Origin: JABJOR01 sp965603075
GTDB lineage: Bacteria; Pseudomonadota; Alphaproteobacteria; Rhodospirillales; Casp-alpha2
DNA length: 64,000 bases
Assembly (NCBI GenBank): GCA_965603075.1
Contig: CBFDBO010000009.1
Coordinates: 1-64,000 of the forward strand
Direction: 5' to 3'
How positions within the stretch are numbered: position 1 is the first letter of the stretch; each line of letters begins with the position of its first letter. Shown here in pieces: positions 8,880 through 18,434 of the stretch. A program made the position numbers and the translations under genes. The notes below the pieces were generated by a model. The model was not told the origin of the DNA. It was given only the letters and a program-made list of their open reading frames with translations, and did no database searches.

Positions 8880-9380
8880 GTGGTTATTAAAACAGATACA
8901 CAGATTGAAACGCCCCGATTATCCCTATCGCTACTAACAGTACCGGACGCGGCTGATCTGTACCGGGTGACGCATTCCCCCGCTACTCTTCAAATCTTAT
9001 CCTTTCTCAATCCTGACTTTGGGATTGATGACGCGGAAGATTTAATCAATCAAAATAGAAATGAAGTTAGCCCGCTGGGCATTTGGCGGCGAGAGGATAA
9101 TACCCTTATTGGGTATTTCGCCGTGCATTGGAATCAAGAACCCATTCAGGATCAAGTCGATGTTGGTTATTGGATCGGCGAGAATTTTCAAGGCTGCGGA
9201 TATGTCTCAGAAGCCTTGCAATACGTTATTGCTTACCTCAAAGAGACATTGCCTAACATTCAGATATTCGCCGGATGTAATGTCGACAACCCCACATCTT
9301 TCCACGTCCTTTCAAAACAAGGCTTCAAACAAATAGATTTGGACGTAAGCCTAGGACGAATACGGCTGGCCCTATTATAA
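8880..9380 (+). CDS. GNAT acetyltransferase, RimJ/RimL-like
   Basis: 166-residue acetyltransferase with RimJ/L-type layout: an N-terminal ETPRLSLSLLTVPDAADLY strand-helix, a central VGYWIGENFQGCGYVSEAL segment carrying the acetyl-CoA-binding loop, and a C-terminal NPTSFHVLSKQGFK. The acceptor is unknown; ribosomal proteins, amino acids and antibiotics are all acceptors in this family. The reading frame opens with GTG at 8880 and no strong Shine-Dalgarno is visible, so the start is uncertain. It ends 29 bp before the convergent end of glmM. Confidence 0.8.
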   Translation: MVIKTDTQIETPRLSLSLLTVPDAADLYRVTHSPATLQILSFLNPDFGIDDAEDLINQNRNEVSPLGIWRREDNTLIGYFAVHWNQEPIQDQVDVGYWIGENFQGCGYVSEALQYVIAYLKETLPNIQIFAGCNVDNPTSFHVLSKQGFKQIDLDVSLGRIRLALL

Positions 9381-9409
9381 GTTTTTACCGAGCGCATCCA
9401 GAACAATTC

Positions 9410-10753
9410 TTATATTCCAGCCTCAATCACCTCAATAATCCCGTTGACCACCGAGCTTACCAACGCTTCATCATCACCTTCGGCCATGACACGGATGAGG
9501 GGTTCGGTGCCCGAGGGGCGGACCAATAAACGACCGGACCCCGCGAGTTGGCTTTCGCCATCTTTTAACGCCTCTTGCACAGATTTGCTGTTGAGGGGGG
9601 ATGGTCCGGCAAAGCGGACATTACGCAACAATTGCGGCACGGTTTGGAAAACACGGCACACTTCCGATGCGGGTTTATTCTGCTCAATGATAGCAGCAAG
9701 GACTTGTAGGGCTGCGATTAAGCCGTCGCCCGTTGTGGAATAATCGCTGAGCACGATATGGCCCGATTGTTCCCCGCCCAAATTAAAACCATGTTCGCGC
9801 ATATGGCTAACCACATACCGATCCCCTACGGCGGTTCGCGCGAGTTTTAAATTACGGCTTTCTGCATAACGCTCTAACCCCAAATTCGACATGACCGTGG
9901 CAACCAATCCGCCCCCTTTTAACATGCCCGTATCTTGCCAATGTCCGGCGATTAACGCCATGAGCTGATCGCCATCAATCAAGTGACCATGTTCGTCGGC
10001 AATCATCACCCGGTCTGCATCCCCATCGAGGGCTATTCCCAAATCCGCACCATGGGCCACCACTTGTGTGCACATGGTATCGGTTGCGGTCGAGCCACAA
10101 TCTTTATTGATGTTGCGACCATCGGGATTAACCCCGATGGGGATAACCTGAGCGCCCAATTCCCACAATACCGCCGGGGCAACTTTATAGGCCGCACCAT
10201 GCGCGCAATCGACAACGACTTTTAAACCATCCAAACGCAAACCTTTGGGAAAGGTCTGTTTGACGTATTCAATATAGCGTCCGCCCGCATCTTCTAAGCG
10301 CCAAGCCCGTCCGAGATCCTCTGATGCGACGAGGTTTGAACTTTGCCAATTCTCCATTCGCAATTCAATTTCCAGCTCGACTTCGTCAGATAATTTATAA
10401 CCGTCCGGTCCAAATAACTTGATACCGTTATCTTCAAAGGGATTGTGTGAGGCCGAAATCATCACCCCCAAATCGGCCCGCAAGGACCGCGTCAGCATAG
10501 CGACCGCCGGGGTCGGCATGGGGCCTACTAAAACCACCTCCATCCCCATGGAAATAAAGCCCGAGGTTATAGCGGTCTCTAACATATAACCGCTCAGCCG
10601 GGTATCCTTACCAATGACCACCCGGTGACGGTGATCCCCACGGGTAAAATAGGACGCCGTTGCCATACCAACCCGCAACGCGGTTTCCGCTGTCATGGGT
10701 TCTGTATTGGCTTTGCCTCGAATACCATCGGTGCCGAAAAGTTTTCTGCTCAT
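9410..10753 (-). CDS. glmM: Phosphoglucosamine mutase
   Basis: Converts glucosamine-6-phosphate to glucosamine-1-phosphate in the cytoplasm, supplying UDP-GlcNAc for peptidoglycan and lipopolysaccharide. It has 447 residues, the usual length. Signatures are LFGTDGIRG at the N-terminus, the phosphoserine loop ISASHNP with Ser102, the metal loop DGDADR, the sugar-binding GGEQSGH, and the phosphate-binding RPSGTEPLIRV near the C-terminus. In many alphaproteobacteria it directly follows ftsH-folP; here two unrelated genes and parS lie between folP and glmM. Confidence 0.97.
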   Translation of the reverse strand: MSRKLFGTDGIRGKANTEPMTAETALRVGMATASYFTRGDHRHRVVIGKDTRLSGYMLETAITSGFISMGMEVVLVGPMPTPAVAMLTRSLRADLGVMISASHNPFEDNGIKLFGPDGYKLSDEVELEIELRMENWQSSNLVASEDLGRAWRLEDAGGRYIEYVKQTFPKGLRLDGLKVVVDCAHGAAYKVAPAVLWELGAQVIPIGVNPDGRNINKDCGSTATDTMCTQVVAHGADLGIALDGDADRVMIADEHGHLIDGDQLMALIAGHWQDTGMLKGGGLVATVMSNLGLERYAESRNLKLARTAVGDRYVVSHMREHGFNLGGEQSGHIVLSDYSTTGDGLIAALQVLAAIIEQNKPASEVCRVFQTVPQLLRNVRFAGPSPLNSKSVQEALKDGESQLAGSGRLLVRPSGTEPLIRVMAEGDDEALVSSVVNGIIEVIEAGI

Positions 10754-10826
10754 AAATTTTTATGCCTGTAACTGAGAAATAATATCTGTTGGGTACTTTA
10801 GTATCAAAAAAACATTGATAATAGCT

Positions 10827-11867
10827 TTATACGTTAACAATTTGTTTCCCAAAGTTACGACCCGCCAAAACATCCATCAGAGCCTCTGGCGCATTCTCTA
10901 AACCATGTTTGATGCTCTCGTTATATTTAAGCTTCCCCTCACTCACCCACCTTGGGGCGACCTCCAACCACTCCGCACAAAGCGTCGCATGGTCTGAGAC
11001 AATAAACCCCTGAATTTTTATTTTCCGTGTCAGCACACCCCTCAATGAAGGCCCCGGCTGGGGGGTGCTATTTTGGTAATTGGATATAACGCCACAGACG
11101 ATCATTCGACCAAAATCATTCAGGTGATTAAAAGCCGCCAGTGATATATCCCCACCGACATTCTCAAAATTGATATCAATTCCATCGGGACAAATTCGCT
11201 TAAACGCATCCGCTAAATTCGGTTCGTCCTTATAATTGAAGGCCGCATCAAACCCCAATTCAGATGTAACGTAGTCGAGCTTTTGTTGCGACCCAACACA
11301 CCCGGTTACCCGGCACCCCATTTGCCGGGCAATCTGCGCCACCGTCATGCCCACAGCGCCAGAGGCCGCTGAAACAAAAACAGTCTCCCCGGCAACCGGT
11401 TTGCCAAGTCCCTTCAAGCCGACCCACGCCGTCATTCCCGGCATACCTAGAATACCCAGATGCCAACTTAAAGGGACGCCCTCTTGGGGTTGGACTTTTC
11501 GAATTTCGCGATCCACCAGTTGATCACTTTTAACCAAAGCATAGTCTTGCCACGGAAGGAAACCGACAACCCAATCCCCTTCGACAAAATTCGCGTTGCG
11601 ACTGGCGGTGATTTGTCCGACAGCACTATTTTCAATGGCCCCACCGACGGCAAAAGGTTCGGTATAACTTTTACCATCGTTCATCTTACCCCGTAAATAT
11701 GGATCAATTGATAGATGATGTAACTTAATCACAACATCACCCTTCCCATCCCTGTCACCACTGTTACCACTGCCACCAATGTCAAAATCTGGTATCTCTT
11801 TTATAGCAAAATGAGCGGCGGTGATTTCTCCGCTCGGGCGACTGTTTAGGGTGATGCTTCTGTTCAT
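10827..11867 (-). CDS. NADP-dependent medium-chain reductase, prostaglandin/curcumin reductase type
   Basis: 346-residue zinc-free medium-chain dehydrogenase/reductase. The family features are an N-terminal substrate domain (HHLSIDPYLRGKM), the nucleotide-binding segment VFVSAASGAVGMTVAQIARQMGCRV, and DINFENVGGD in the cofactor domain. Relatives reduce alpha,beta-unsaturated carbonyls using NADPH (leukotriene B4 dehydrogenase, CurA). No catalytic zinc cysteines are seen. It lies 73 bp upstream of glmM on the same strand and seems to be an accessory insertion into a conserved neighbourhood. Physiological substrate unknown; detoxification of reactive enones is the likeliest role. Confidence 0.87.
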   Translation of the reverse strand: MNRSITLNSRPSGEITAAHFAIKEIPDFDIGGSGNSGDRDGKGDVVIKLHHLSIDPYLRGKMNDGKSYTEPFAVGGAIENSAVGQITASRNANFVEGDWVVGFLPWQDYALVKSDQLVDREIRKVQPQEGVPLSWHLGILGMPGMTAWVGLKGLGKPVAGETVFVSAASGAVGMTVAQIARQMGCRVTGCVGSQQKLDYVTSELGFDAAFNYKDEPNLADAFKRICPDGIDINFENVGGDISLAAFNHLNDFGRMIVCGVISNYQNSTPQPGPSLRGVLTRKIKIQGFIVSDHATLCAEWLEVAPRWVSEGKLKYNESIKHGLENAPEALMDVLAGRNFGKQIVNV

Positions 11868-11948
11868 GGTTTTTTCTATTCCAATTGAGTATTTAAGAGT
11901 ACGGTGAGTTTAAAGTATTCAAGCCATTCGACAATCCGGGATTCTTAT

Positions 11949-12728
11949 ATGACAAAAAAAACTATGTCCTCCCCCCCCATCGACAAGCTCTACCATGACC
12001 AAAATCTGGCGCAATTTTATGATCTGATCAACGATTGGGCAGCGGATCAGGATTATTGTTTAGACATGGCAAAGAGTGCTAGTTCCGTGCTGGATCTGGG
12101 TTGTGGCACGGGTCGTTTTTTGGTGGCCTTACCAAGCGATATCCATAGTGTAGGGGTGGACCCCGCCCCCGCCATGCTCAACATTGCTCGTAACCGTCAA
12201 AATGGTGACCGGGTGAAATGGGTTGAGGGTGACGCTCGCACCATACGGCTTGATGCGCAATTTGATTTAATCGTCATGACAGGACACGCCTTTCAATGTT
12301 TCCTCCATGAAGAAGATCAATTGGCTTTATTGCGCACCATTGCTGATCACTTATCACCCACAGGGCGTTTTATATTTGACATGCGTAATCCCCTATTGGA
12401 AGCATGGCGAGAATGGAGCGCGGATACCGATCATGAATTCATCAACCACCCAGAGCTTGGCGCCATCAAGATGTGGCATGATATTCATCACGATAGCCTC
12501 ACAGCAATTGTGACCTATGACAGTCATTATCAAATTGTTGAAACAGGCGAGACATTTCATGCCAGCTCTCAAATTGTCTTCACCCCGAAAGATGTTCTCC
12601 TAAATCGAATTCATAGAGCCGGGCTTGAAGTAGGGCAATGGCTGGGGAGTTGGGAAGGGGAGGAATATACAGAATTTTCTAAAGAGATTATTGCGGTTGG
12701 AAATAGTGGAAAGAGTAAAAACAGCTGA
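11949..12728 (+). CDS. Class I SAM-dependent methyltransferase
   Basis: About 259 residues. SAM-binding motif I is clear as VLDLGCGTGRF, followed by the acidic loop VGVDPAP and DARTIRLDAQFDLIVMTGHAFQC as motifs II to IV. The C-terminal beta region resembles the group of small-molecule methyltransferases annotated as methyltransferase domain 25. ATG at 11949 is preferred over the GTG at 11904; a third choice is 11964. It is transcribed toward folP, and its stop codon sits two bases before the parS palindrome. Substrate unknown. Confidence 0.82.
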   Translation: MTKKTMSSPPIDKLYHDQNLAQFYDLINDWAADQDYCLDMAKSASSVLDLGCGTGRFLVALPSDIHSVGVDPAPAMLNIARNRQNGDRVKWVEGDARTIRLDAQFDLIVMTGHAFQCFLHEEDQLALLRTIADHLSPTGRFIFDMRNPLLEAWREWSADTDHEFINHPELGAIKMWHDIHHDSLTAIVTYDSHYQIVETGETFHASSQIVFTPKDVLLNRIHRAGLEVGQWLGSWEGEEYTEFSKEIIAVGNSGKSKNS

Positions 12729-12730
12729 AT

Positions 12731-12746
12731 TGTTTCACGTGAAACA
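12731..12746. other. parS centromere-like site
   Basis: The 16-mer TGTTTCACGTGAAACA is a perfect palindrome identical to the broadly conserved bacterial parS consensus bound by ParB. It lies in the 46-bp convergent gap between the methyltransferase and folP, just outside the coding sequence. ParB spreads from such sites and ParA segregates the origin region. I saw no second exact copy in this window, and parA/parB are not in it. This site suggests the window lies in the origin-proximal part of the chromosome. Confidence 0.88.
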
Positions 12747-12774
12747 ATTTTACAGAAAAAATACGTATTTTGCC

Positions 12775-13602
12775 TTATTTTGCTTTCTCTATAGCCTGCC
12801 ATACATTCAGCGCTTGTTTTGTCTCAACAACATCGTGAACTCGAACGATATTAACCCCTCGGTTTATACCGGCCAGGGCGGCGGCCATGGAACCGGGGAA
12901 GCGTTCTTTTGGGGGTTCGTTATTATTGAGCGATCCAATAAACCTCTTGCGGGAAACACCTAACAATAAAGGGCTTCCCAGCGTCGTAAATTCATCCAAA
13001 TGATTGAGCAAGGATAAATTATGATCGACGGTTTTACCAAAACCAATACCCGGATCAATGGCGATTTGCGAAACGCTCAAACCAGCGTCTTCACAAACTT
13101 TCAAACGCTCTAACAGATAATTTCGAACCTCAACCACCACATCATCATATACAGGGTTTTCCTGCATGGTTTGCGGCTCTCCCTGCATATGCATGATCGC
13201 GAGGGACACATTATTTTTAACAACCACGTCCAGCGAACGCGGGTCACCTTCTAGGGCGGTTACGTCATTGACGATTTTGGCGCCGGCCGAAATCGCGGCT
13301 TCCATAACACTGGCATGGCGGGTGTCAATCGATACCACCGCGCCGGATTTTGCGAGAGCTGAGACCACGGGTTCGATGCGATTGCATTCGTCTTCACTTG
13401 AGACCGTCGCCGCGCCGGGGCGGGTTGATTCCCCGCCGACATCGATGATGTCTGCCCCTTGGGTGATTTGCTCAAATCCGCGCGCAATGGCGGCCTCAGC
13501 ACCAAAAACATCACCCCCGTCAGAAAAACTGTCGGGGGTGACATTGACGATCCCCATGATCAGGGGACGATTTAGTTTTAAACCAGCAAAAGTAATGCTC
13601 AA
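12775..13602 (-). CDS. folP: Dihydropteroate synthase
   Basis: Condenses p-aminobenzoate with dihydropterin pyrophosphate in folate synthesis; cytoplasmic TIM barrel. 275 residues, normal length. The two family signatures are present: IMGIVNVTPDSFSDGG near residue 15 and DIIDVGGESTRPGA near residue 53. Also visible are the pterin-site IDPGIGFGK and the substrate-loop Arg/Lys segment GVSRKRFIG. It starts 29 bp after the ftsH stop codon and is probably cotranscribed with ftsH, as in many proteobacteria. Its end faces the methyltransferase gene across the parS site. Confidence 0.96.
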   Translation of the reverse strand: MSITFAGLKLNRPLIMGIVNVTPDSFSDGGDVFGAEAAIARGFEQITQGADIIDVGGESTRPGAATVSSEDECNRIEPVVSALAKSGAVVSIDTRHASVMEAAISAGAKIVNDVTALEGDPRSLDVVVKNNVSLAIMHMQGEPQTMQENPVYDDVVVEVRNYLLERLKVCEDAGLSVSQIAIDPGIGFGKTVDHNLSLLNHLDEFTTLGSPLLLGVSRKRFIGSLNNNEPPKERFPGSMAAALAGINRGVNIVRVHDVVETKQALNVWQAIEKAK

Positions 13603-13631
13603 TTAATAGCCCTCAATAAGTAACTCTCTAA

Positions 13632-15560
13632 TTAAGTCTCAGGCTGAGGTTTGGCACCAATACCGGGTTCATCTTTATGTTTTGAACCGCCAGAAGGAAC
13701 CGAACTGCGGTGACCACCGCTAGCGTCTTCGGACGTATCATCATCTTTCGGACGGATGATATCTTCACCGCGCAAAAGCGCATTGATATCTTTACCGGAC
13801 AGGGTTTCATATTCCAGCAATGCCTGTGCTATGGATTCCAGATCATCTTGAAATTCTTTCATGATCTTAGTGGCAGTGTTCTGTGCTGTGTCGATAATTT
13901 TACGAACTTCATTATCGATCATTGCAGCGGTCGCATCAGAAACAGTTTTCGTTTGGGCCACAGAATGCCCTAAGAAAACCTCTTCTTGATTATCGGCGTA
14001 CCGAAGTGGTCCCAGTGCTTCACTGAAACCAAATTCCGTTACCATACGGCGTGCCATTCCGGTTGCTTGCTGAATATCGTTCCCTGCACCGGTTGTAATA
14101 TTTTCTTTACCAAAAATAAGTTCTTCCGCTACCCGGCCACCGAAGGCCATGGCGATCATGGATTCTAGTTCCATTTTACTCTGGCTTAATTTATCACGTT
14201 CCGGCAGCGACATGGTAACCCCCAGCGCACGACCGCGCGGGATGATGGTAACCTTGTGCAATGGATCATGTTTGGGAACATGCAACGCGACCAACGCGTG
14301 GCCCGCTTCATGATAGGCCGTCAACTTTTTCTCGTCCTCGGACATCACCATAGAACGACGTTCGGTTCCCATCAGAACTTTATCTTTGGCGTCTTCAAAT
14401 TCAGACATGGTGACCACACGTTTATTTCGACGCGCAGCAAGCAATGCTGCCTCGTTCACCAAGTTTGCCAGATCCGCACCAGAGAACCCCGGTGTGCCAC
14501 GGGCAATCACTTTGGCAACGACATCGGGACCCAAAGGTACTTTTTTCATATGCACTTTTAGAATCTGATCACGACCCAGAATATCGGGATTGGATACGGT
14601 AACCTGACGATCAAAACGACCGGGACGTAAAAGTGCGGGATCAAGAACGTCAGGACGGTTGGTGGCGGCGATCAAGATCACGCCTTCGTTGGACTCAAAT
14701 CCATCCATCTCGACCAGTAATTGGTTGAGGGTCTGTTCACGTTCGTCGTTACCACCACCAAGGCCCGCACCACGGTGACGACCGACGGCATCGATTTCAT
14801 CGATAAAGATAATGCACGGCGCGTTCTTTTTACCCTGTTCAAACATATCGCGAACACGGCTGGCGCCAACACCAACAAACATCTCAACGAAGTCAGAACC
14901 CGAGATTGTGAAAAACGGTACATTCGCTTCACCCGCAATGGCGCGGGCGAGCAATGTTTTACCGGTACCCGGAGGGCCAACAAGCAAACACCCTTTAGGA
15001 ATTTTTCCGCCCAGACGTTGGAATTTTTGAGGTTCTTTCAGAAATTCAACAACTTCTTCTAATTCTTGTTTGGCTTCATCAATACCGGCCACGTCTTCAA
15101 AGGTAACCACACCTGATTTTTCCGTCAGCATCTTTGCCTTGGACTTACCAAAGCCCATGGCTTTACCGCCGCCGCCTTGCATCTGGCGCATGAAGAAAAT
15201 CCAAACACCGATTAGAAGTAACATAGGGAACCATGAAATGATAATGCCCCACAAGGTTGGCGAGTTCTCATCCGTTGGCGTTACATTCACCCGTACACCT
15301 TGTTCGGTTAATTTACTAATCATCAGCGGATCATCTGGCGCGTAAGTAGCAAACGTCCGACCATCACGGAAATGGCCTGTAATGGTGCTGCCATTGATAT
15401 TAACATCACGCACATCACCGCTATCGACGGAGGTGACAAAATCTGAATAAGCAAGACTTGTCTGATTTGATTGGGGTGAGGCCCCCTGGAATAAATTAAA
15501 CAGGGCAAATACCAATAGCGCAATGATCACCCAAAGCGCCATATTTTTGTTGAAATTCAA
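13632..15560 (-). CDS. ftsH: ATP-dependent zinc metalloprotease FtsH
   Basis: Inner-membrane AAA+ protease that degrades misfolded membrane proteins and regulatory substrates. Visible features are an N-terminal transmembrane helix (ALWVIIALLVFALFNLF), a periplasmic domain, and a second helix (WFMLLLIGVWIFFMRQM). The Walker A is GPPGTGKT, Walker B is IIFIDEIDAVG, and the second-region-of-homology arginines lie in LLRPGRFDRQV. The zinc motif is HEAGH. The frame is open to 15674, but TTG at 15560 is the likely start: GGAGG lies eight bases upstream, and the product is then 642 residues with the normal N-terminus. A Ser/Gly/Lys-rich tail ends the protein. Confidence 0.97.
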   Translation of the reverse strand: MNFNKNMALWVIIALLVFALFNLFQGASPQSNQTSLAYSDFVTSVDSGDVRDVNINGSTITGHFRDGRTFATYAPDDPLMISKLTEQGVRVNVTPTDENSPTLWGIIISWFPMLLLIGVWIFFMRQMQGGGGKAMGFGKSKAKMLTEKSGVVTFEDVAGIDEAKQELEEVVEFLKEPQKFQRLGGKIPKGCLLVGPPGTGKTLLARAIAGEANVPFFTISGSDFVEMFVGVGASRVRDMFEQGKKNAPCIIFIDEIDAVGRHRGAGLGGGNDEREQTLNQLLVEMDGFESNEGVILIAATNRPDVLDPALLRPGRFDRQVTVSNPDILGRDQILKVHMKKVPLGPDVVAKVIARGTPGFSGADLANLVNEAALLAARRNKRVVTMSEFEDAKDKVLMGTERRSMVMSEDEKKLTAYHEAGHALVALHVPKHDPLHKVTIIPRGRALGVTMSLPERDKLSQSKMELESMIAMAFGGRVAEELIFGKENITTGAGNDIQQATGMARRMVTEFGFSEALGPLRYADNQEEVFLGHSVAQTKTVSDATAAMIDNEVRKIIDTAQNTATKIMKEFQDDLESIAQALLEYETLSGKDINALLRGEDIIRPKDDDTSEDASGGHRSSVPSGGSKHKDEPGIGAKPQPET

Positions 15561-15732
15561 ACGTCGATCCTCCACCGTTATACGGCAATTGTAAATTATG
15601 TATGGTATATTAAGCTGGAAAGTAACCATCCCAGCGGTTTCGTCAACACAAACCAGATATAGATTCAAAAACACTAATTAATAGATAGTATGCAAAACCC
15701 TCTGCGCAACTGCAAACACGTCTTAAAAAGCG

Positions 15733-17148
15733 TTAAATATCAACAAATATAGCCGATAAAAGCGGCTCGCGGGGTAAAACCCCCTTATTTTGCAAATTCA
15801 CCGTTAATTCATCCTGTTTGCGATCGTCAAATTCCAATAAGGGTACCTGTATAATTTTCCCCTGATATTTAAGAACCGGTAAGCTGTAGCGCGCAATTAA
15901 GGGAATTGGGGATGCCCGTAACGAAGGATCTTTTGATACAATCTCAGCCCACCCCTCCTCCCCTAAGGGTTCCACAGTATAGCCCAGCTCTTGATTTGAA
16001 CCGGATATCAACGTCAAACTGAACCGCTGATCCCAATGAAATGTCTGTCCTGATTGATGAGGCTTTTCTTGAAGAGATCTTTCGTGAAGAAACATTTTAG
16101 GGGGTAAATTTCTATTCTCGCGACAGATAAGGTATCCGGTTTCTGTATCAACAATTCGGCACCCCCCTAACGTCAGCCCCCCCTTTAGCTCACCGTTTAA
16201 TTCGCTTTCTTTAAGAGCGTTAAAAGCCCGTTTCAGCTTAGCCCGTTCCGCGCCGTATTCGCGGCCCCCAATAGCAAAAACCACACGCCCCAAGGCCTGC
16301 ATTCCCGCGTCATCACCATCGCTGATTAAAGACTGTGGATTAATCACGGCGTAGCCTGCTGGATATAGTTTTACGGATTTTGCAATAACAGCCGCAGATA
16401 TTTTATCAAGAGCACACCTCGATTGAGCATGTTTCGATATCTTTTGGGCAATTTCAACAGTCTCGCCAGATTTGTCAGCTCGGCCCGCTAAAGACTTTCG
16501 GATGCGCACCCGTTCGAATTGATCCATCTCATTCGACGGATCTTCAATCCAATCTTGTTTCCATTCTTTTAAGGTGGCTAACAATCGAGATTTTGGAAAT
16601 TTCAATAAAGGCCGGATCACGCGTGCTTGCGGAAATTCGCCAATAGCATTCATACCCGCCAAACCGAGCGGACCACTATTTTTGGCGTCACGCATTAAAT
16701 AGGTCTCAACCTGATCATCTAAGTGATGGGCAAAGGCTAAATGCAGCACCCCCGCGTCGCCACACCAATCCAGCATCAAGGCACGGCGTGCCAATCGGGC
16801 TTTGGCTTGAATGGCGGTTTTCGGTTTTTTATCGGTAGAGGATAACCATGTCAGAATGTGATGATCAATATTAAGGGCCCGCAACCACGTAGCAACCTGA
16901 TAGGCTTCATCAATCGCCTCTGGGCGAAGTCCGTGATCGACACTCAATCCTACAACCCGGCCGCCTAAATTTCGGGTCCAACGATCAAGTAAGCGTACCA
17001 GAGCCATACTGTCGGCACCGCCCGATACGCCAACGGCAACAACGGGCGGGGTTTCAAAAAACCCTATGCTCGACATAACCGCCCCAAATTGTCCGGGGGT
17101 AATAGCGGCATTGAAATCAACGTCAGGAGGATCGATACGTTCTGTCAT
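15733..17148 (-). CDS. tilS: tRNA(Ile)-lysidine synthetase
   Basis: Modifies the wobble C34 of tRNA(Ile)(CAU) to lysidine, using ATP and lysine, so that AUA is read as isoleucine. 471 residues. The N-terminal PP-loop ATPase motif is GVSGGADSMALV near residue 40, followed by VGLSVDHGLR and LAFAHHLDDQVETYLMR, which are typical TilS segments. The C-terminal half is divergent, as usual. It lies 30 bp downstream of cpoB on the same strand and 172 bp upstream of the ftsH start, consistent with the common tilS-ftsH order. Confidence 0.93.
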   Translation of the reverse strand: MTERIDPPDVDFNAAITPGQFGAVMSSIGFFETPPVVAVGVSGGADSMALVRLLDRWTRNLGGRVVGLSVDHGLRPEAIDEAYQVATWLRALNIDHHILTWLSSTDKKPKTAIQAKARLARRALMLDWCGDAGVLHLAFAHHLDDQVETYLMRDAKNSGPLGLAGMNAIGEFPQARVIRPLLKFPKSRLLATLKEWKQDWIEDPSNEMDQFERVRIRKSLAGRADKSGETVEIAQKISKHAQSRCALDKISAAVIAKSVKLYPAGYAVINPQSLISDGDDAGMQALGRVVFAIGGREYGAERAKLKRAFNALKESELNGELKGGLTLGGCRIVDTETGYLICRENRNLPPKMFLHERSLQEKPHQSGQTFHWDQRFSLTLISGSNQELGYTVEPLGEEGWAEIVSKDPSLRASPIPLIARYSLPVLKYQGKIIQVPLLEFDDRKQDELTVNLQNKGVLPREPLLSAIFVDI

Positions 17149-17178
17149 CCCAGTTCATCTAAGGTCATCTAAGATCAT

Positions 17179-18360
17179 TCATAAACATTCGTTACGAAGT
17201 TGCTCACGCTGCATGGTGGTTCGAACACTGGCTGAGGCATCCGTAAACTCCCCGGCCAGTTTTGCAAATGCGGCACAGGCTTCGGGTTTTTTGCCTAAAT
17301 TAGAAAGTGACATCCCCAATTTCAATAATGTATCGGGGGCTTTTGCACCCGTTGGGTTCTCCCGGTATCCTTCAAAGAACACTTCGGCGGCTCTCACAAA
17401 TTGCGAGCGTACATAATAGGTCTCGCCTAACCAGTACCGTGCATTCGCAACCAACGGGTTATCTGTGTTCTTATCAATGAACGCCTGAAGGGCGTTAGCC
17501 GCATCGTCATACTTAGCTTGTCGTAACAAACCAAAGGCGGCGGTATATTCTTCCTGGGGCGAGATCGACGGCACGGGGGTAAGATTAGCGGTTTGTGTTA
17601 CCGACTGATTTTGGTTCGGAACTTGTGGTACAGCGGGGGTGGTCGATGGCGTTGGAACGACCGGATCGGTTAATGTACTTGCCGTGTTCTCCCCTTCTGG
17701 GGATAAAGCGGGACCGGCAGCAACACCTTGAACAGTTACATCCTGAGTGGTCACCTGCTGTAACTGTGTTTCAGTAATGGTACCCAATACCCCAGATGAT
17801 GTTTGTCCGATATCGGTTGTTACGGTTTTAACCGCTGGTGCTTTTTGAATGACAAGATCGCCCGACTGCAAAGTTCCAGTCGTATTTGTATTGTTGGCAA
17901 ATGACGGATTGGCGATACCTTGTTCCACCGAACTCATACGGAAATCCATGTCCGCCATATATTTATCAAGTTTACTGGTGATTTGGAAAATCCGGTGATC
18001 AAGTTCTTCCATGGCCCCCGTGGCAACGCGCACGTCATTTTCAAGCGAGGCAATGCGCGCATCAATGCGGGCAACCGATGCATTACTCAGGGTGGAATTA
18101 GCCGGTTGAGAAGAAGCAGATGCACTATCTTGCACCGAGCTTAATTCTGGCGCTGTGCCACTTTGTCCTTGGGCGATGAAAATATTTAAGGCCCGTATAT
18201 CGCGTTCTAACCGATCAATACGGTCCAACATTGCTTGAGTATCTTGCGCCCTGACAGGTTCCGGCGAGACCGTCATCACCAGCACCGCAGCAATCATTGC
18301 CAGGCCCGAGAATTGTCGTCCCATTATTTTAAAAAATTTAAACCGCCCGAAATTTGACAT
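17179..18360 (-). CDS. cpoB: Tol-Pal system protein CpoB (YbgF)
   Basis: Periplasmic coordinator of peptidoglycan synthesis with outer-membrane constriction; partner of TolA. Layout: signal peptide ending near ARAQ, an N-terminal coiled coil that trimerises (MLDRIDRLERDIRALN), a long Thr/Gln/Pro-rich linker, and three TPR repeats at the C-terminus (EEYTAAFGLLRQAKYDDAANALQ, then ARYWLGETYYVR, then ALLKLG-type helices). The frame is open to 18492, but starts at 18360 or 18324 give a normal signal peptide. The upstream stretch holds repeated palindromes and follows a terminator, so cpoB seems to have its own promoter. Confidence 0.9.
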   Translation of the reverse strand: MSNFGRFKFFKIMGRQFSGLAMIAAVLVMTVSPEPVRAQDTQAMLDRIDRLERDIRALNIFIAQGQSGTAPELSSVQDSASASSQPANSTLSNASVARIDARIASLENDVRVATGAMEELDHRIFQITSKLDKYMADMDFRMSSVEQGIANPSFANNTNTTGTLQSGDLVIQKAPAVKTVTTDIGQTSSGVLGTITETQLQQVTTQDVTVQGVAAGPALSPEGENTASTLTDPVVPTPSTTPAVPQVPNQNQSVTQTANLTPVPSISPQEEYTAAFGLLRQAKYDDAANALQAFIDKNTDNPLVANARYWLGETYYVRSQFVRAAEVFFEGYRENPTGAKAPDTLLKLGMSLSNLGKKPEACAAFAKLAGEFTDASASVRTTMQREQLRNECL

Positions 18361-18434
18361 TAAAACACCCATTTTTTTCAACTGATCAAATAGAATCGCC
18401 ATAATTATATTCTTTATTGCCCTAATACTTAAGC

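Noticed and set aside
12758..12771. Palindrome AAAATACGTATTTT near parS
   Set aside because: A short A/T palindrome in a convergent gap; could be a weak terminator stem, but it is too small and lacks a GC core.
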